A DNA stretch of 64,000 bases. Origin: Deltaproteobacteria bacterium (GTDB lineage Bacteria > Myxococcota > B64-G9). Position 1 is the stretch's first letter, and the number at the start of each line of letters is the position of its first letter. The stretch covers positions 1 through 64,000 of the forward strand of contig JAFDKH010000002.1 of the NCBI GenBank assembly GCA_019307065.1, given 5' to 3'. Of this stretch, positions 1 to 9,499 are shown one piece after another. The notes beneath the pieces are model-generated. The model was not told the DNA's origin, did not search any database, and was given only the letters and a program-made list of their open reading frames with translations. The position numbers and the translations under genes are program-made.

Positions 1-104
1 CCGTATAGTTTCATCTCTGGTTCCTCCTTGGGTTGTTGGTTGCTCTTACAACTTCAACCGTACAACCCGAGTGAGGAGCCTTCTAGATGATTATCAGGTA
101 ATAC

Positions 105-142
105 CACTTGACACATATACTATCCTTGCTAAGTGTCAAGTG
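105..142. repeat. Inverted repeat CACTTGACAC-N18-GTGTCAAGTG, REP-like palindrome
   Basis: Perfect 10-bp arms at 105-114 and 133-142, followed by ctggtgtctgacccctttttcccc; downstream of the helicase gene. Confidence 0.6.
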
Positions 143-180
143 CTGGTGTCTGACCCCTTTTTCCCCAACCAGCCACGCGG

Positions 181-1926
181 CTATTTCCGGGAGCGTTTTT
201 TCTTTTTTGTCTTTTTCTTTGATTCAGTTGGGCGCTGTTTTCGACTGTCATTCAATAACCTGATTTTCAGCTGTTTTTGACAAACCCAAACCTTCTTCAG
301 AGTCTGTAAAACCTCTTGGGGCATTCCTTCGGGAAGGTCGACCGTGCTGTAGTCGTCAAATATATCGATGCGACCTATGAACTTGCTGCTTAAATCAGCC
401 TCGTTGGCGATGGCGCCGACAATGTTGCCCGGCATCACATTGTGGTTGCTGCCCACTTCAATACGATAGCGTTGCATGCCTTCTTCGGTGCTCTTTTGAA
501 CGCTTTTTTTAGCACTCGGCTTTTTGCGTTTGGAGCTATCTCTATTGTTTTGCTTTGAGCTATTTCTAAACTTTGGCTCGCGGTTTTTTATCATTTTTTC
601 TTTTTTGAGCAGCATGGGTGTGTCGCCTTGAAGCAATTTAGCTAAGGCTGCTGCCACATCCATAGGATTCGCCTCTTGTTCCTGGGTGTATTTCTCGAGC
701 AAACCCTTGAAGAAGCCGAGATCCCCGGAGGTCAAGGTGTCCGTGATTTTTTGGTTGAATTGGGCGACTCGCCTGGAGTTGATTTCTTTGGTTGTGGGCA
801 AAGCCCTCTCTTCAACGGTCTGCCTGGTAATCCGCTGAATGTTGCGCAGCAGATGCCTTTCCCTGGGCGCCACAAAAGTAATCGCCAGACCCAATCTGCC
901 CATTCGGCCGGTCCGGCCGATTCTATGGACATACGCTTCGGGATCGTTAGGAATATCATAGTTTATAACGTGGCTGACTCGCTCCACATCCAAACCGCGC
1001 GCGGCCACATCCGTAGCAACCAGAATGCTCAACCTGCCGCTTTTAAGGCTGTTGATGGCATGCTCGCGCTGCTTTTGGTCCATGTCGCCGTTGATAGCGG
1101 CGCAGGCAAAACCCCTATCCATGAGACCATCGGCCAGGGCAACGGTGCTGGTTTTGGTGCGCACAAAGACGATCACACCGTCTGTGTCCTCAGCTTCCAG
1201 TATCCGACAAAGGGCGTCGAGTTTGTTCAATCCACGTGCCAGCCAGAAATACTGCTTGATTGACTCGGCCGCTGATGTTCGGACTTTGATGATTATTTCT
1301 TCAGGATCTTTGAGATGCTTGCTGGCAATCCGACGAATAGCCGGCGGCATAGTGGCAGAAAACAGGGCGATTTGAAGAGGTTTGGGTGCCTGCTGCAGAA
1401 TCCATTCGACATCCTCCAAAAAGCCCATCTGAAGCATCTCGTCGGCCTCGTCAATAACCAACCCGACCAGGGCATCCAGCTTTAAAGTGCCCCGGCGCAT
1501 GTGATCCATGACCCGCCCGGGTGTGCCGACCACCACTTGCACACCGCGCTTGAGCTGACGCAATTGAATGGCGTAGCTCTGACCTCCATAAATCGGCATT
1601 GCTCCAATTTTCGGCAGGTGCGCCGAATAGCGTTTGAAGGAATCCGAAACCTGAATGGCCAATTCGCGGGTGGGAGCCAGAACCAGCACTTGCGGTTTTT
1701 TCTTGTCTGCTTCGACAAAGGACAACAGCGGCAAGGCAAAGGCGGCCGTCTTGCCTGTGCCGGTCTGGGCCTGGCCAACCACATCTTTACCTTCTAAAAG
1801 CGTGGGTATAGTCAGGGTTTGGATGGCGGTCGGAGACTTATAGCCCTCGTCATTGAGGGCTTTCAACAAAGGGTCGCTAAGGCCAAACTTTTTAAAAGCG
1901 CTATCGGGCGGTTCTGGCGAAGACAT
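181..1926 (-). CDS. DEAD-box ATP-dependent RNA helicase with C-terminal RNA-binding (DbpA/CsdA-like) domain and basic tail
   Basis: AQTGTGKT, DEAD (VIDEADEMLQMGF), SATMP, HRIGRTGR motifs; start probably MSSPEPPD (1926), not the upstream Met at 2001. Confidence 0.93.
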   Translation of the reverse strand: MSSPEPPDSAFKKFGLSDPLLKALNDEGYKSPTAIQTLTIPTLLEGKDVVGQAQTGTGKTAAFALPLLSFVEADKKKPQVLVLAPTRELAIQVSDSFKRYSAHLPKIGAMPIYGGQSYAIQLRQLKRGVQVVVGTPGRVMDHMRRGTLKLDALVGLVIDEADEMLQMGFLEDVEWILQQAPKPLQIALFSATMPPAIRRIASKHLKDPEEIIIKVRTSAAESIKQYFWLARGLNKLDALCRILEAEDTDGVIVFVRTKTSTVALADGLMDRGFACAAINGDMDQKQREHAINSLKSGRLSILVATDVAARGLDVERVSHVINYDIPNDPEAYVHRIGRTGRMGRLGLAITFVAPRERHLLRNIQRITRQTVEERALPTTKEINSRRVAQFNQKITDTLTSGDLGFFKGLLEKYTQEQEANPMDVAAALAKLLQGDTPMLLKKEKMIKNREPKFRNSSKQNNRDSSKRKKPSAKKSVQKSTEEGMQRYRIEVGSNHNVMPGNIVGAIANEADLSSKFIGRIDIFDDYSTVDLPEGMPQEVLQTLKKVWVCQKQLKIRLLNDSRKQRPTESKKKTKKKKRSRK

Positions 1927-2092
1927 GTGCCTACCTTTATCCAAAAAAAATGGCGCTGAATCAAACCTGCAATCAGCAGCCTCGGCACACTCAATACCCA
2001 ACTTGACCCGATAAAGCCATTAAAATCGGCCTATTCTTCAAAGAAACTCGGAGTGTCTGGGGGCGAAAAGGGCTAGAAAGTGGAGCTTAGCG

Positions 2093-3682
2093 TCAATTAG
2101 TACGCAGCTTGAAACGCTGGGTCTTGCCGGTCGAGGACTTGGGTAGCTCGTTGACGAATTCGATCCAGCGCGGGTACTTGTACTTGGCCAGCTTGGATTT
2201 GACAAGATCTTTGAGCTCTTGTTCGAGTTCAGCAGAAGCCTCGGCCGTATCGCGCAGCATGCAAAAAGCCTTGGGCTTGATCAGCTGGTCTTTATCGGGG
2301 TGCCCGACCACGGCGCATTCCAGCACGGCGGCGTGTTCGGTCAGGCAGCGTTCGACCTCGACCGGCGACACCCATATACCGCCGACCTTGAGCATGTCGT
2401 CGCCGCGCCCGGCGCACCAGTAGTAACCGTCGTCATCTACGTGAAACTTGTCGCCGGTGTTGATCCACTCGCCCAGCATGGTTTTTCTGGTCTTGGCCAG
2501 TTTGCGCCAGTAGAACTGGGCGGCCGAATCGCCCTTGACGTGCAAAGTGCCAACTTCTCCGGCCGGTACTTGATTGCCGTCGTCGTCGACTAGTTTCAAC
2601 TCGAATCCCGGAACCGGCTTGCCGGTCGAGCCGGGCCGCACATCGCCGGGTTGGTTGGCCAGAAAAATATGCAGCATTTCAGTCGAACCGATGCCATCTA
2701 ATATCTCGACTCCGTAACGCTTTTTGAATCGGTGATAAACTTCGGGCGGCAGGGCCTCGCCAGCCGAGAAACACAAACGCACCGAAGAAAATTCGTGCTC
2801 GGAATTGGGGTCGGGCTTGGTGCCGGCCTGGCGGTCTTGCTTGTCGGCCAGATCGAGTAACGAAGCATACAGGGTCGGCACGCCGAAAAAGATGGTCGGC
2901 TGATACTTCTTCAACAATTCGAACATCAGCTGCGGGGTCGGCGGCTCGGGATACAAGACCGCCGCAGCCCCGACTGAGAGCGGGAAGTAGTTCGAGTTAC
3001 CCAACCCGTAGGCAAAAAAGAGCCGGGCGACCGAGAGGGTGATGTCGTCTTCGGTCATTCCCAGAACCTGCTTGGCGAAGCTCTCGGCGCAGACAACCAT
3101 GTCGTTTTGCGAGTGGATGGTACCCTTGGGAAAGCCGGTTGAGCCCGACGAGTACAGCCAGAAACCGACGTCGTCTTTGGTCGTGGCCGCCGATTTGCAG
3201 GTGGCCGGGGCCCGTTTGTACTTCTGCTTGAAAGGAATCTTGGGGCCGACACCTTCCTCGACAATGATCAAGTCGCGCAGATAGGGCAGATTGCCTTGAA
3301 TCTTGTGGACTGTCGGCAAGAGTGACTCGGAAACGATCAGCACCTTGGCCCTCGAATCGTTCAGGAAATATTCGTAGTCTTCGGGCGTCAGCATGGTACT
3401 GCAGGGGACCGGGACCGCCCCGATTCGCATGGCCCCCCAGAAACAAGCATAGAACTCGGGCGTATCCAGCAAGACCAACAAGACCCGGTCTTCTATTTGA
3501 ACACCAAGATCGCGCAAAGCATTGGCGGTCTTATCGACCATCTTCTGCACCTGGTTGTAAGTCAGGGTGTGATCCTTGAAATAAATGGCCGTGCGGTGAC
3601 CGCGGCCCTGGCGGATATTGCGATCGACAAAGTAATCGACTGCGTTGAATTCTTCCGGCTGCTGGGGTTCTGACTGGGACAC
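2093..3682 (-). CDS. Benzoate-CoA ligase family AMP-forming acyl-CoA synthetase
   Basis: YSSGSTGFPKGTIHS AMP motif, FSAGEALPPEVYHRFKKRYGVEILDGIGSTEMLHIF, WVSPVEVE, SSTGKTQRFKLR; resembles BadA/BclA-type ligases. Confidence 0.82.
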   Translation of the reverse strand: MSQSEPQQPEEFNAVDYFVDRNIRQGRGHRTAIYFKDHTLTYNQVQKMVDKTANALRDLGVQIEDRVLLVLLDTPEFYACFWGAMRIGAVPVPCSTMLTPEDYEYFLNDSRAKVLIVSESLLPTVHKIQGNLPYLRDLIIVEEGVGPKIPFKQKYKRAPATCKSAATTKDDVGFWLYSSGSTGFPKGTIHSQNDMVVCAESFAKQVLGMTEDDITLSVARLFFAYGLGNSNYFPLSVGAAAVLYPEPPTPQLMFELLKKYQPTIFFGVPTLYASLLDLADKQDRQAGTKPDPNSEHEFSSVRLCFSAGEALPPEVYHRFKKRYGVEILDGIGSTEMLHIFLANQPGDVRPGSTGKPVPGFELKLVDDDGNQVPAGEVGTLHVKGDSAAQFYWRKLAKTRKTMLGEWINTGDKFHVDDDGYYWCAGRGDDMLKVGGIWVSPVEVERCLTEHAAVLECAVVGHPDKDQLIKPKAFCMLRDTAEASAELEQELKDLVKSKLAKYKYPRWIEFVNELPKSSTGKTQRFKLRTN

Positions 3683-3684
3683 GT

Positions 3685-5235
3685 CTACTCCTCGCTGCAG
3701 TTATCGCGCAAGATCCGGTGCAGAATCTTGCCGGTGGCTGTGCGCGGCATTTCGTCGGCCGCGATGAACTGGACTGACTTGGGCCGCTTGAAGGCCGCCA
3801 GCTTTTCGCGACAGAAGTCGATGATCTCGTCTTCGCTGCAGCTGCAGTCTTCTTTGAGAATAATGATCGCCCGGACGGCCTCGCCCCACTTGGCGTGCGG
3901 TACGCCGATCACGGCTACATCGAAAACAGCCTGGTGACTACAGATCCTGTTTTCGACTTCGGACGGAAAGACATGCTCGCCGCCGGTGATGATCATGTTG
4001 TGCTTGCGATCGACTAAGAAATAGTAGCCATCTTCGTCGACGTAGGCCATGTCGCCGGCCGAAAACCACTCGCCGGCGAAGCTGGCCTTGGTTTTTTCGG
4101 GATCTTTATAATACTCGTCGAACATCATCGGCCCGCGGCTGTAAAGCTCACCGATCTCGCCTTGCGGAACGTCTTTCTTATTTTCGTCTAAGATTTTTAC
4201 ACTATCGGTTCCCAGGCTCTCGTGGCCAATCGAGCCGGGCTTGGTCAGCTGCTCGTCGGGCATCAAGGTCGTTACGATCCCGGCTTCGGTCGAGCCGTAA
4301 CCCTCGTAAAGCTGAACGCCCTTGAAATACTCCATAATGCCCTTCTTGTGCTCGATGCGCGCCGGGGCCGACGAACACAAGAGCTTCTCGATCGACGACA
4401 CGTCGAATTTGGCCCGCTCGGCCGGATCGACAGCCAGGATCAAGGCGTAATGAGTCGGAATCAGCGAAATGAAATTTATCTTGGCCTGCTCAACGATCGC
4501 CAGCATGGTCTTCGGATCGAACCCGCTAGCCGGTACCAGATAAGTCGTGCCGCCGATGTAGGTAAAAGTGAAAGTGAAAAAAGTCGTATTGACATGGCAG
4601 AGCGGCATTACGTTTAACACCCGGTCGCCCGGACGAAAGTCGAAATCGATGGCGTTGATCAGATAGAAGGCGACGTAAGATTCATGCGAGCGGACAACCC
4701 CCTTGGGACGGCCGGTCGTGCCCGAGGTGTACAACAGAATCCAGGTGTCTTGCGGCAAGACCTCGACCTGCGGCTCTTGTGGCTTGCCGCTTTTGAGAAG
4801 ATCTTCGAAGGCCAGATAACCGTCGCGCTCCTGGCCGACAATCAGGTAGCAATCTTCGGGCACCTTGAGCCCCGGGCGAATCTCGTCCAGGCCGTCGGCA
4901 AACTGATCATGCACTACAAAGGCCTTGGCTTCGGCATGGTTGGATATGTAGGCAACGTCTTGCGCGCTCACCCGGAAATTGATCGGGTTGACCACCAGCC
5001 CGGCCTTGGCCGCGGCCAGATAGATCTCGACAAACTCGATACAATTCTCCAGGAGCACGGATATCTTGTCGCCTTTTTTCAGGCCCAGGTCACAAAACGC
5101 GTTGGCCAGCCGGCAGACTCGCTGGTTGGTCTCGGGATAAGTGAACGAACGGTTAGTGTCCATCAGGCAGATCGTCTGCGGATATTTCTTGGCATTCAGC
5201 CTGAGCATCTGGCCCAGATTCATCCAGTTTGCCAT
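3685..5235 (-). CDS. AMP-forming acyl-CoA synthetase (long-chain/aryl acid-CoA ligase family)
   Basis: LLYTSGTTGRPKGVVRSHES, YGSTEAG, GGEHVFPSEVE, RTATGKILHRILRD. Confidence 0.88.
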   Translation of the reverse strand: MANWMNLGQMLRLNAKKYPQTICLMDTNRSFTYPETNQRVCRLANAFCDLGLKKGDKISVLLENCIEFVEIYLAAAKAGLVVNPINFRVSAQDVAYISNHAEAKAFVVHDQFADGLDEIRPGLKVPEDCYLIVGQERDGYLAFEDLLKSGKPQEPQVEVLPQDTWILLYTSGTTGRPKGVVRSHESYVAFYLINAIDFDFRPGDRVLNVMPLCHVNTTFFTFTFTYIGGTTYLVPASGFDPKTMLAIVEQAKINFISLIPTHYALILAVDPAERAKFDVSSIEKLLCSSAPARIEHKKGIMEYFKGVQLYEGYGSTEAGIVTTLMPDEQLTKPGSIGHESLGTDSVKILDENKKDVPQGEIGELYSRGPMMFDEYYKDPEKTKASFAGEWFSAGDMAYVDEDGYYFLVDRKHNMIITGGEHVFPSEVENRICSHQAVFDVAVIGVPHAKWGEAVRAIIILKEDCSCSEDEIIDFCREKLAAFKRPKSVQFIAADEMPRTATGKILHRILRDNCSEE

Positions 5236-5249
5236 GCTAGACTCCGTTT

Positions 5250-7349
5250 TTAGTTTTTCTCGATTTTGATTCGGGCGTCGACTACCAGCGTGGCCGTCCC
5301 CGGCGGGCCGGCCATGATCGGGTTCAGATCCAGCTCGACGATCTCAGGCTGGTCTGACAACAATTGCGAAACTCTGAGCAAGATATCAATCAGGGCCGGA
5401 CGATCGATTCCTTTTTGTCCGCGGAAGCCATCGAGCAATTCGGCGGCCGCGATGCCGGAAAGCATCTGTTCGGCTTCGGCTTCTGTCAGCGGGGCCAGCT
5501 TGAAGATCACATCTTTAAGCACCTCGACCTGGATGCCTCCCAGACCGAACATAACCATCGGTCCTAAATCTTTGGCAATCGCGCCGCCGACAATCACCTC
5601 GAGCGCCTGGTCGACCTGCTGCTGCAATAGAAACGACAACCCGGGCGTTCCGGTAAGCTTGGCAAACATCGAATCGAAAGCAGTTTTCAGTAAGGCCTGG
5701 TCTGTCAGGTTCAGGGCCACTCCGCCGTCGTCGGTCTTGTGAACCAGGTCGGCGGCTTCGGCCTTGAGTACCACCGGGAAGCCGAGTTGCTCAGCGGCCG
5801 CCTTGACCTCGTCCCAGGTCTGGGCGCGCTTTTCGGCTACCTGGGTTATTGCATAACTCTCGAGCAGGGCGCTCACGTCTTTAGCAGCTAAAAATCCGGC
5901 CGGCGCAGCTTTGATGACCGCCGCGGCCGCTCCCTTATCAACCTTCAGCGAAGGTGGCTGCCCGACCGGCCGATCACGCAGGCGCCGGTATCTGTCCATG
6001 TGATACAGCACCCGGGCGGCTACTTCGGGGAAGTAATAAACCGGTACTCCGGCCTGCCTGACCCGGTCGATAGTTTCTTGCCATTCGGGTTTTTCGTCGG
6101 GGTTGGTCATGGCCACCGCGATCATAGTTTTGTCGGTCCGGGCGGCCTGCTCTTCGATCGCCTTGGCGATCCCCAGGGTGTCTACGAAAAAGGGCGTCAT
6201 GAAACAAACCACGGCGGCGTCCAGATTGGCATCGTCGAGCAAGGCTTTCAGCGAAGCCCCGAATTCCTTTTCGCCGGCGGTAGCCATCATGTCAATCGGG
6301 TTGGCGATCGAGGCAATCGCCTGCAGGCTCTCTTTGAGGAATTCCTTGGATGACTCGCTTAGATCGGGCACCTGCAGCCCGGCCTTGACGGCCTCGTCGG
6401 TAACGATAATCGCCGGTGAACCGGCGTTGGTCACCATACCGATCCGGTTGGAGCGCGGCACCTTTTGAACGGCAAAGGCCTGGGCGGCTTCGCATAACTC
6501 GGCCAGCGAGGCAAAACGCAGGACTCCGCATTTATCGAAAAGCACGTCCGAGACTGTATCTTGTTCCATCAGCCCGCCGGTGTGCGACGAGGCCGCCCGG
6601 GCGCCTTCTACGGTTGTACCGCTCTTCAAAGCCAAGATCGGTTTCTTGGCCGCTACCGGACGAACTCTTGTTAAAAAATCCTTGGGGTCGGCGAAAGACT
6701 CGGCGTGCAATACGATCACGTGAGTCTCGGGATCGTCTCCGTAATACTCGATGATCTCGGGCACCGAGATGTCGCAGGCGTTGCCGTTCGAGGCATACAT
6801 GCGCTGGCCGACTTTGTTCATCCCGAAATAGTTATTGATTACCTCAGCAACACCGCCGCCCTGGGCAACCATGGAAACATGCCCGGGATTCATCTGGGCA
6901 AAAGTGAAATTGGAGTAGAGTGAAACCTTGGGGTCGGTGTTCATGACCCCCTGACAGTTGGGGCCAAACAGGCGCAGACCGGTTTCTTTGCCGATCGCCA
7001 CCAGTTGCTTTTCCATCTCGGCCCCCTCGGGGCTGAGTTCCTTGAAGCCCGAGGTGTTGATGATGGCGACCTTCACACCCTTTTGGGCGCAGTCTTTCAA
7101 TGTTTGGGCAACGTACTTGTTGCGCACGATCACATGCACCATCTCGACATCACCGGGGACTTCGAGAATAGAGGTGCTGACCGGCAAGCCGAGAATCTCA
7201 CCGCCCTTGGGATTGACCGGCGTAATCTTTCCCGGGTAGCCGTAGCGCTGCAAGTTGGCGATTATACGGTGTCCGATCGTGAAAGAACGGTTCGAGGCGC
7301 CAATCACGGCGATATTTTTCGGAAAAAACAGGGGATCTAGACTGGCCAT
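5250..7349 (-). CDS. Acyl-CoA synthetase (NDP/ADP-forming), fused alpha-beta architecture
   Basis: CoA-binding N-terminus (IAVIGASNRSFTIGHRI), LFGPNCQGVMN, SSHTGG His loop, C-terminal ATP-grasp (GFPVVLKAEAADLVHKTDDGGV; ELDLNPIM). Confidence 0.87.
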   Translation of the reverse strand: MASLDPLFFPKNIAVIGASNRSFTIGHRIIANLQRYGYPGKITPVNPKGGEILGLPVSTSILEVPGDVEMVHVIVRNKYVAQTLKDCAQKGVKVAIINTSGFKELSPEGAEMEKQLVAIGKETGLRLFGPNCQGVMNTDPKVSLYSNFTFAQMNPGHVSMVAQGGGVAEVINNYFGMNKVGQRMYASNGNACDISVPEIIEYYGDDPETHVIVLHAESFADPKDFLTRVRPVAAKKPILALKSGTTVEGARAASSHTGGLMEQDTVSDVLFDKCGVLRFASLAELCEAAQAFAVQKVPRSNRIGMVTNAGSPAIIVTDEAVKAGLQVPDLSESSKEFLKESLQAIASIANPIDMMATAGEKEFGASLKALLDDANLDAAVVCFMTPFFVDTLGIAKAIEEQAARTDKTMIAVAMTNPDEKPEWQETIDRVRQAGVPVYYFPEVAARVLYHMDRYRRLRDRPVGQPPSLKVDKGAAAAVIKAAPAGFLAAKDVSALLESYAITQVAEKRAQTWDEVKAAAEQLGFPVVLKAEAADLVHKTDDGGVALNLTDQALLKTAFDSMFAKLTGTPGLSFLLQQQVDQALEVIVGGAIAKDLGPMVMFGLGGIQVEVLKDVIFKLAPLTEAEAEQMLSGIAAAELLDGFRGQKGIDRPALIDILLRVSQLLSDQPEIVELDLNPIMAGPPGTATLVVDARIKIEKN

Positions 7350-7367
7350 CGTGGAAAACCTCCCTTT

Positions 7368-8135
7368 TCACCCGGCCGCCACCAGGGCGGCACCCAATGC
7401 GCCGATATACTGGGGATCGGGTGGAATATTTACCTTGGTTTTTAGAATACGGGACAGCATTTCCTGCATGATCGGATTGTGGGCCACAACTCCGCCGGTC
7501 GCCACGACTTCTTTGGCGCTGGCCAGTGATTCCAAAACTCGCGTAGCCACCGACTCCAGGGCGGCCCGGGCCAGATCTTCGGCCTTCACTCCGGCCCTGA
7601 TTTTAGACAGGATCTCGGTCATGGCGAAGACCGTGCAGTATGAACCAATCTTGACCTTGGGATCTTGGCTTTTCTCGGCCAACTCGGACACCTGCTCGAT
7701 GGGAATTTTGAGCCTGAGTGACATCTCTTCGATAAAGGAACCAGTGCCGGCGGCGCACTTGCGATTCATAGAAAAGGTCATTCGCTTTCCATTTTCATTC
7801 AGCACAATGATCTTGTTGTCCTGGCCGCCGATATCCACCACGGTAATCGCCCGCGGAAAATAGTGATAGGCGCCGCGGGCATGACAATCGATTTCCGTCC
7901 GTTTTTCTCCGGCAAAATCTACGTTGCTGCGTCCGTAGCCGGTCGAACATACCATCGCGACTTGAGTGCGCTCGAGCCCGGCTTCGGCCAGGGCCTGCTC
8001 GTAGGCTGCCTTGGCGGCCTGTTCGAAATCGGCCCCGGAATGATGCAACCCGCGACCGACAACCCGGCGTTGCTCGTCTATTACAACGGCCTTGGTGGCC
8101 GACGAGCCTACGTCAACTCCGGCAAAAAATTTCAT
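7368..8135 (-). CDS. ATP-dependent activator (HgdC/BcrA/BcrD/BadF family) of 2-hydroxyacyl-CoA dehydratase / benzoyl-CoA reductase type enzymes
   Basis: GVDVGSSATKAVVID, STGYGR, DIGGQDNK, KCAAGTGSF and GSYCTVFAMTE Cys ligands, ATGGVVAHNP; 255 aa. Confidence 0.92.
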   Translation of the reverse strand: MKFFAGVDVGSSATKAVVIDEQRRVVGRGLHHSGADFEQAAKAAYEQALAEAGLERTQVAMVCSTGYGRSNVDFAGEKRTEIDCHARGAYHYFPRAITVVDIGGQDNKIIVLNENGKRMTFSMNRKCAAGTGSFIEEMSLRLKIPIEQVSELAEKSQDPKVKIGSYCTVFAMTEILSKIRAGVKAEDLARAALESVATRVLESLASAKEVVATGGVVAHNPIMQEMLSRILKTKVNIPPDPQYIGALGAALVAAG

Positions 8136-8138
8136 GTT

Positions 8139-9374
8139 TTAGCCCTGGGCCAGCTGCTCGATAAAAGCCTCGATGTTAGTGCGAGTCTGCTCTTCGGAAT
8201 AGCAACGCAAGTCGTTCAAGTCCCCGTTGATCACCAAATTCGGCGCATTGCAACGTTCGCTCAAGCGCTGGGCCATGCCGTAACGACAGTTGGAATTGGC
8301 GGGACAAGTCTTAGCGTCATGATAGACGATGCCGTCGACATGGTAGTCATCGCACATCTTGGCGATGTAGTCTTCTTTGACATCGTCCGAACGGACGATA
8401 AACAACTCAGTATAGGCCCGGGCCATCGACTCGAACGGCTGATCGGGGTCGAGCTGGTTGAAGATCCACGAGTTGCAGTAAGTCGAGGCTACTACACATG
8501 TCTGCAGTTCCAAAAACTGCTCGGACAACGGCCGCAACTTACCCCAGATCGGCATGCCCTCCCAGTACAGCCGAAAGCGCTCACCTTCGACGGCAGCCAC
8601 TTTGTCGTCGACGCGCTTATTCAGTTCTTCTAAGAGCTGTTCGTAGTAATCCACGGCGACCTGCATTCCGCGCAGGACGACCGCCGGGCCCATGTGAATC
8701 GTGCCGTCGAAAAAAGTAATCGCCGAGGGCCGGGCCGTCCCGGTCCTGAGAACTTTTTCCCATAATTCCGAGCAGCGCCGCGATAACCCGACCGACTCTT
8801 TGAACTTGTCCATATCCAGCGGCCCGGCGATCTTCTCGAGTTCCTTGGCCAGGTTACGCAACTGGCCGGCAATCGAGTCGACGTGCTCTTTGGTGACAAC
8901 GCCTATGTTGCGGTGCGTTTCGATTCCCAGGCAGGGCACCTGCCACTCGCGCGCATACCACTTGAACCAGTCCTGGACGTCGCGGCACTGGTTGGTGTTG
9001 TAAACCAGCACGTCCGGCCGGGGGACCGCCTTGATACCGTAAGCTCTGGTCAGCGGGGTAAAGCCCTGCATGTAGGCGCCCACATCGGCGGTCAAGTATG
9101 AGCAAATTTCCGGCGAATAACCGGCAGCGTTGGCATAGGGAATATAATCAGTCGCCTTGCGAATGGTACCTAAAATAGCGGAATGATTTTCGGGGTAGTA
9201 GACCTCGAAACCGAAACCTTGCAGGAGTTCGGCCGGACCGACGCTGGTGCACCAGGCGACTTTACGCTTGGAATCAGCCGCGGCGGCATCGATCTGCAGG
9301 AAGTGATCGGCCATGATTTTCTTGAAGGTTTTGGCTGTGGCAATCTTCTTGGCTTCGGGTTTGGCATCGCTCAT
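8139..9374 (-). CDS. 2-hydroxyacyl-CoA dehydratase / benzoyl-CoA reductase (HgdB/BcrB/BcrC) or double-cubane-cluster family protein
   Basis: KVAWCTSVGPAELLQGFGFEVYYPENH, EICSYLTADVG, NSNCRYGMAQRL, NLVINGDLND..CYSEEQTRTNIEAFIE; adjacent activator; start MSDAKPE with upstream ggagg. Confidence 0.88.
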   Translation of the reverse strand: MSDAKPEAKKIATAKTFKKIMADHFLQIDAAAADSKRKVAWCTSVGPAELLQGFGFEVYYPENHSAILGTIRKATDYIPYANAAGYSPEICSYLTADVGAYMQGFTPLTRAYGIKAVPRPDVLVYNTNQCRDVQDWFKWYAREWQVPCLGIETHRNIGVVTKEHVDSIAGQLRNLAKELEKIAGPLDMDKFKESVGLSRRCSELWEKVLRTGTARPSAITFFDGTIHMGPAVVLRGMQVAVDYYEQLLEELNKRVDDKVAAVEGERFRLYWEGMPIWGKLRPLSEQFLELQTCVVASTYCNSWIFNQLDPDQPFESMARAYTELFIVRSDDVKEDYIAKMCDDYHVDGIVYHDAKTCPANSNCRYGMAQRLSERCNAPNLVINGDLNDLRCYSEEQTRTNIEAFIEQLAQG

Positions 9375-9499
9375 CGGTATTCCTCCAGTCGCAATTTTTT
9401 TATCGCGGCCACGTAAAGGTGTCAACCACCTTGACCATGGCCAGGGGCCGGGATATATAACTGCTCGCATACTTACCAATAATCGCAGGGAGGTGCGAG

